The notes under the pieces are model-generated. The model was not told where the DNA came from and searched no databases. It worked only from the letters and a program-made list of their open reading frames with translations. DNA of 6,950 nucleotides from Candidatus Egerieousia excrementavium (lineage in GTDB: Bacteria > Bacteroidota > Bacteroidia > Bacteroidales > UBA932): assembly GCA_017694275.1 (NCBI GenBank), contig JADINB010000105.1:1-6950 (forward strand), read 5' to 3'. Positions 5,389-6,950 of the stretch are shown in pieces. Numbering within the stretch: position 1 is the stretch's first letter; each line of letters opens with the position of its first letter. The position numbers were made by a program, and so were the translations under genes.

Positions 5389-6950
5389 AACTGATTTCTG
5401 CCATAACGCTTCTTCTTTTCACTATTCCGCTGTTCGGGCAAAGTTCCGTTGCCATCTCCACCGAAAAGGTGAAGATAGATGGCAATATCTATTATCTGCA
5501 CAACATAAAAAAGGGAGAGACACTCTATTCGCTCGGCAAGGTATACAATGTAACTGTAGATGAAATAATAAAAAACAACAGAAATGCCGGAAGCGGGCTT
5601 AAGGCAGGAGAAACGCTCTATATTCCCGTAGCCGGGAAGGCCGCACCTGAAGACAATGCCGGCAAGAGCACTCAGGCAGAACAGCCACGACACATGCAGG
5701 CAGAACAGCTACGACAGGAAAAGGCCGTACCTGCCGCCTCCCAAAAGAAAATGCGGCCCAAACGCCACAGCGTAAAATGGTATGAGGAACTCAAGGATAT
5801 TGCCGAAAAGTACAACGTATCGCAGGAAGCCATAATGGAATACAATAATCTTGCAAGCCCGCGTCTTACCAGACGGCAGGTACTGCTTATTCCGACATGG
5901 CTAAGCGGGCAGGGTTCTGCCGGCAACAGTAATCTGCCGGCAGATGAAAATGGCACTGCGCTGCTGTTTCCGGCAGACACGGCAACAGATCCGGCACAAG
6001 ACGCCGGTCCCGAAGCAGGTGATGAGACCATACAGCCATACAAGAGGGAATATGAGCGGCCATTTGGAAGAAGAGACGTGGAGATTGCCCTGATATTGCC
6101 GCTCACGTCTACATCAAAAGAGGAGGGTTACAACAGCCAATACATGGATTTCTATACGGGAGCGCTGCTTGCCGCAAGCGATTTTAAAGAGAACGGAGTA
6201 ACAGTTACGCTCAATGTCTACGACCAGGGAAACTACAACACTCTGGCAGACATATTCAACTCTGAAGGGTTTGGCAGAAACCAGCTGGTGATAGGACCTG
6301 TCATGGCAGAAGACCTCGGAGAGGCTGTGCCCCTTGCAGAAGCGCTCAGGATACCCATTGTCTCTCCCATGGACCAGACAGCAGAAAAATACATAGCTGG
6401 AAACAGTTGTTTCATACAGGCTCCTGCAGGCAACGACCGGCAGACAGAAAACTCTGTCGCACTGCTGGAAAAATACTGCGGCGACCCTCGCAACCACCTG
6501 ATGCTGATATATCAGAAAGGGTACGAGGCAAGCAATGCCGTAACAGAGGCCAAGCGTTTTCTGGAGGCTGAGAATGCAGAATACTCCACCCTGTCATACA
6601 ATATTCTGGAAGGCAGGACAATAAACACAAAGATGATGCAGATGATGGATACTGTCAGAAGGCATGTCGTCTTTGTAGCTTCCAACAGCGAGGCATTTGT
6701 AAACGATGTGGTAAGGAATCTGCACCTGTGCCGGAACATGGATCGCGACATAACCCTGATAGGGCTATCAAAATGGAAGAGTTTTGAAACCATCGACGTA
6801 GAAGATTTTCACGAAATGAACCTCAATCTTTCACTGCCTTTCCACATAGACTACGGCAGCAGGCAGGTAAAGGATTTTCTCTTCCGCTACAGGGCTCTCT
6901 TCAATGTGGAACCCACCCCCTACTCTTTCCAGGGCTACGATCTGACAGCC
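5385..6950 (+). CDS. Secreted LysM and PBP1-like domain protein, 3' end outside the window
   Basis: The frame stays open for 522 codons to the window edge, so the C-terminus is missing. The ATG overlaps the purC stop (ATGA). A signal peptide covers residues 1 to about 18 (hydrophobic ITLLLFTIPLFG, then Gln19-Ser-Ser), with no lipobox. A clear LysM domain lies at about 36-82 (YYLHNIKKGETLYSL to ETLYIPV), and a second, more divergent one at about 126-172 (HSVKWYEELKDIAEKYNVS to QVLLIPTW). Between them is a charged linker with a short duplication. After an acidic, Ala-rich linker, a periplasmic-binding type I (PBP1, receptor-family-like) domain begins at about 230 with VEIALILPL and runs to the edge. 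The family occurs widely in Bacteroidota as LysM/PBP1 fusions of unknown ligand. It is probably periplasmic and peptidoglycan-bound; ligand sensing or transport is only inferred. Confidence 0.9.
   Translation, partial: MKLISAITLLLFTIPLFGQSSVAISTEKVKIDGNIYYLHNIKKGETLYSLGKVYNVTVDEIIKNNRNAGSGLKAGETLYIPVAGKAAPEDNAGKSTQAEQPRHMQAEQLRQEKAVPAASQKKMRPKRHSVKWYEELKDIAEKYNVSQEAIMEYNNLASPRLTRRQVLLIPTWLSGQGSAGNSNLPADENGTALLFPADTATDPAQDAGPEAGDETIQPYKREYERPFGRRDVEIALILPLTSTSKEEGYNSQYMDFYTGALLAASDFKENGVTVTLNVYDQGNYNTLADIFNSEGFGRNQLVIGPVMAEDLGEAVPLAEALRIPIVSPMDQTAEKYIAGNSCFIQAPAGNDRQTENSVALLEKYCGDPRNHLMLIYQKGYEASNAVTEAKRFLEAENAEYSTLSYNILEGRTINTKMMQMMDTVRRHVVFVASNSEAFVNDVVRNLHLCRNMDRDITLIGLSKWKSFETIDVEDFHEMNLNLSLPFHIDYGSRQVKDFLFRYRALFNVEPTPYSFQGYDLTA
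5673..5720 (+). repeat. Two-copy 24-bp tandem repeat in the LysM protein linker
   Basis: CAGGCAGAACAGCCACGACA at 5673 recurs at 5697 with one base changed. It encodes QAEQPRHM followed by QAEQLRQE between the two LysM domains. The 24-bp period keeps the frame, so copy-number change would only alter linker length. Confidence 0.8.

Overview
The window looks like a chromosomal segment from a Bacteroidota bacterium, most likely of the order Bacteroidales. The evidence is the NAD kinase / PdxJ divergent pair, a Skp/OmpH-like protein made as a lipoprotein, a LysM plus periplasmic-binding-like (PBP1) fusion, start codons with no Shine-Dalgarno sequence, and AT-rich spacers carrying TAnnTTTG-type -7 promoter elements. 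Genus and species cannot be told from the sequence alone.

Layout. (1) Positions 1 to about 857 hold no convincing gene. They are a tandem array of a 298-bp unit: two full copies and most of a third, with the left end cut by the window edge. The copies align without a single indel although copies 1 and 2 differ at about 15% of positions. Each unit carries four copies of a 9-mer, GGTTCAGAT or its reverse complement, strictly alternating in orientation. All 12 copies are identical. One adjacent pair per unit extends to an 11-bp stem with a 14-nt loop. This array is the most unusual thing in the window and I cannot assign it to a known family. (2) Positions 858 to 920 are a short unremarkable spacer. 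(3) nadK lies on the minus strand at 921-1814, with its 3' end facing the array. (4) A 99-bp AT-rich divergent promoter region follows. (5) On the plus strand come pdxJ, an ompH/skp-like lipoprotein, a GT4-type glycosyltransferase with a TTG start, purC, and a secreted LysM/PBP1 protein that runs off the right edge.

How the genes fit together. The nadK/pdxJ pair covers cofactor synthesis (NADP and pyridoxal phosphate). From ompH to the LysM gene the spacings are 4 bp, 20 bp and a 4-bp ATGA overlap, so these four genes are probably co-transcribed. They mix envelope functions (periplasmic chaperone-like lipoprotein, glycosyltransferase, peptidoglycan-binding protein) with one purine biosynthesis enzyme. 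All five complete proteins look intact with family-typical lengths and motifs. No transposase, reverse transcriptase, CRISPR array, tRNA or rRNA was found; whatever the repeat array works with, if anything, lies to the left of the window or elsewhere.
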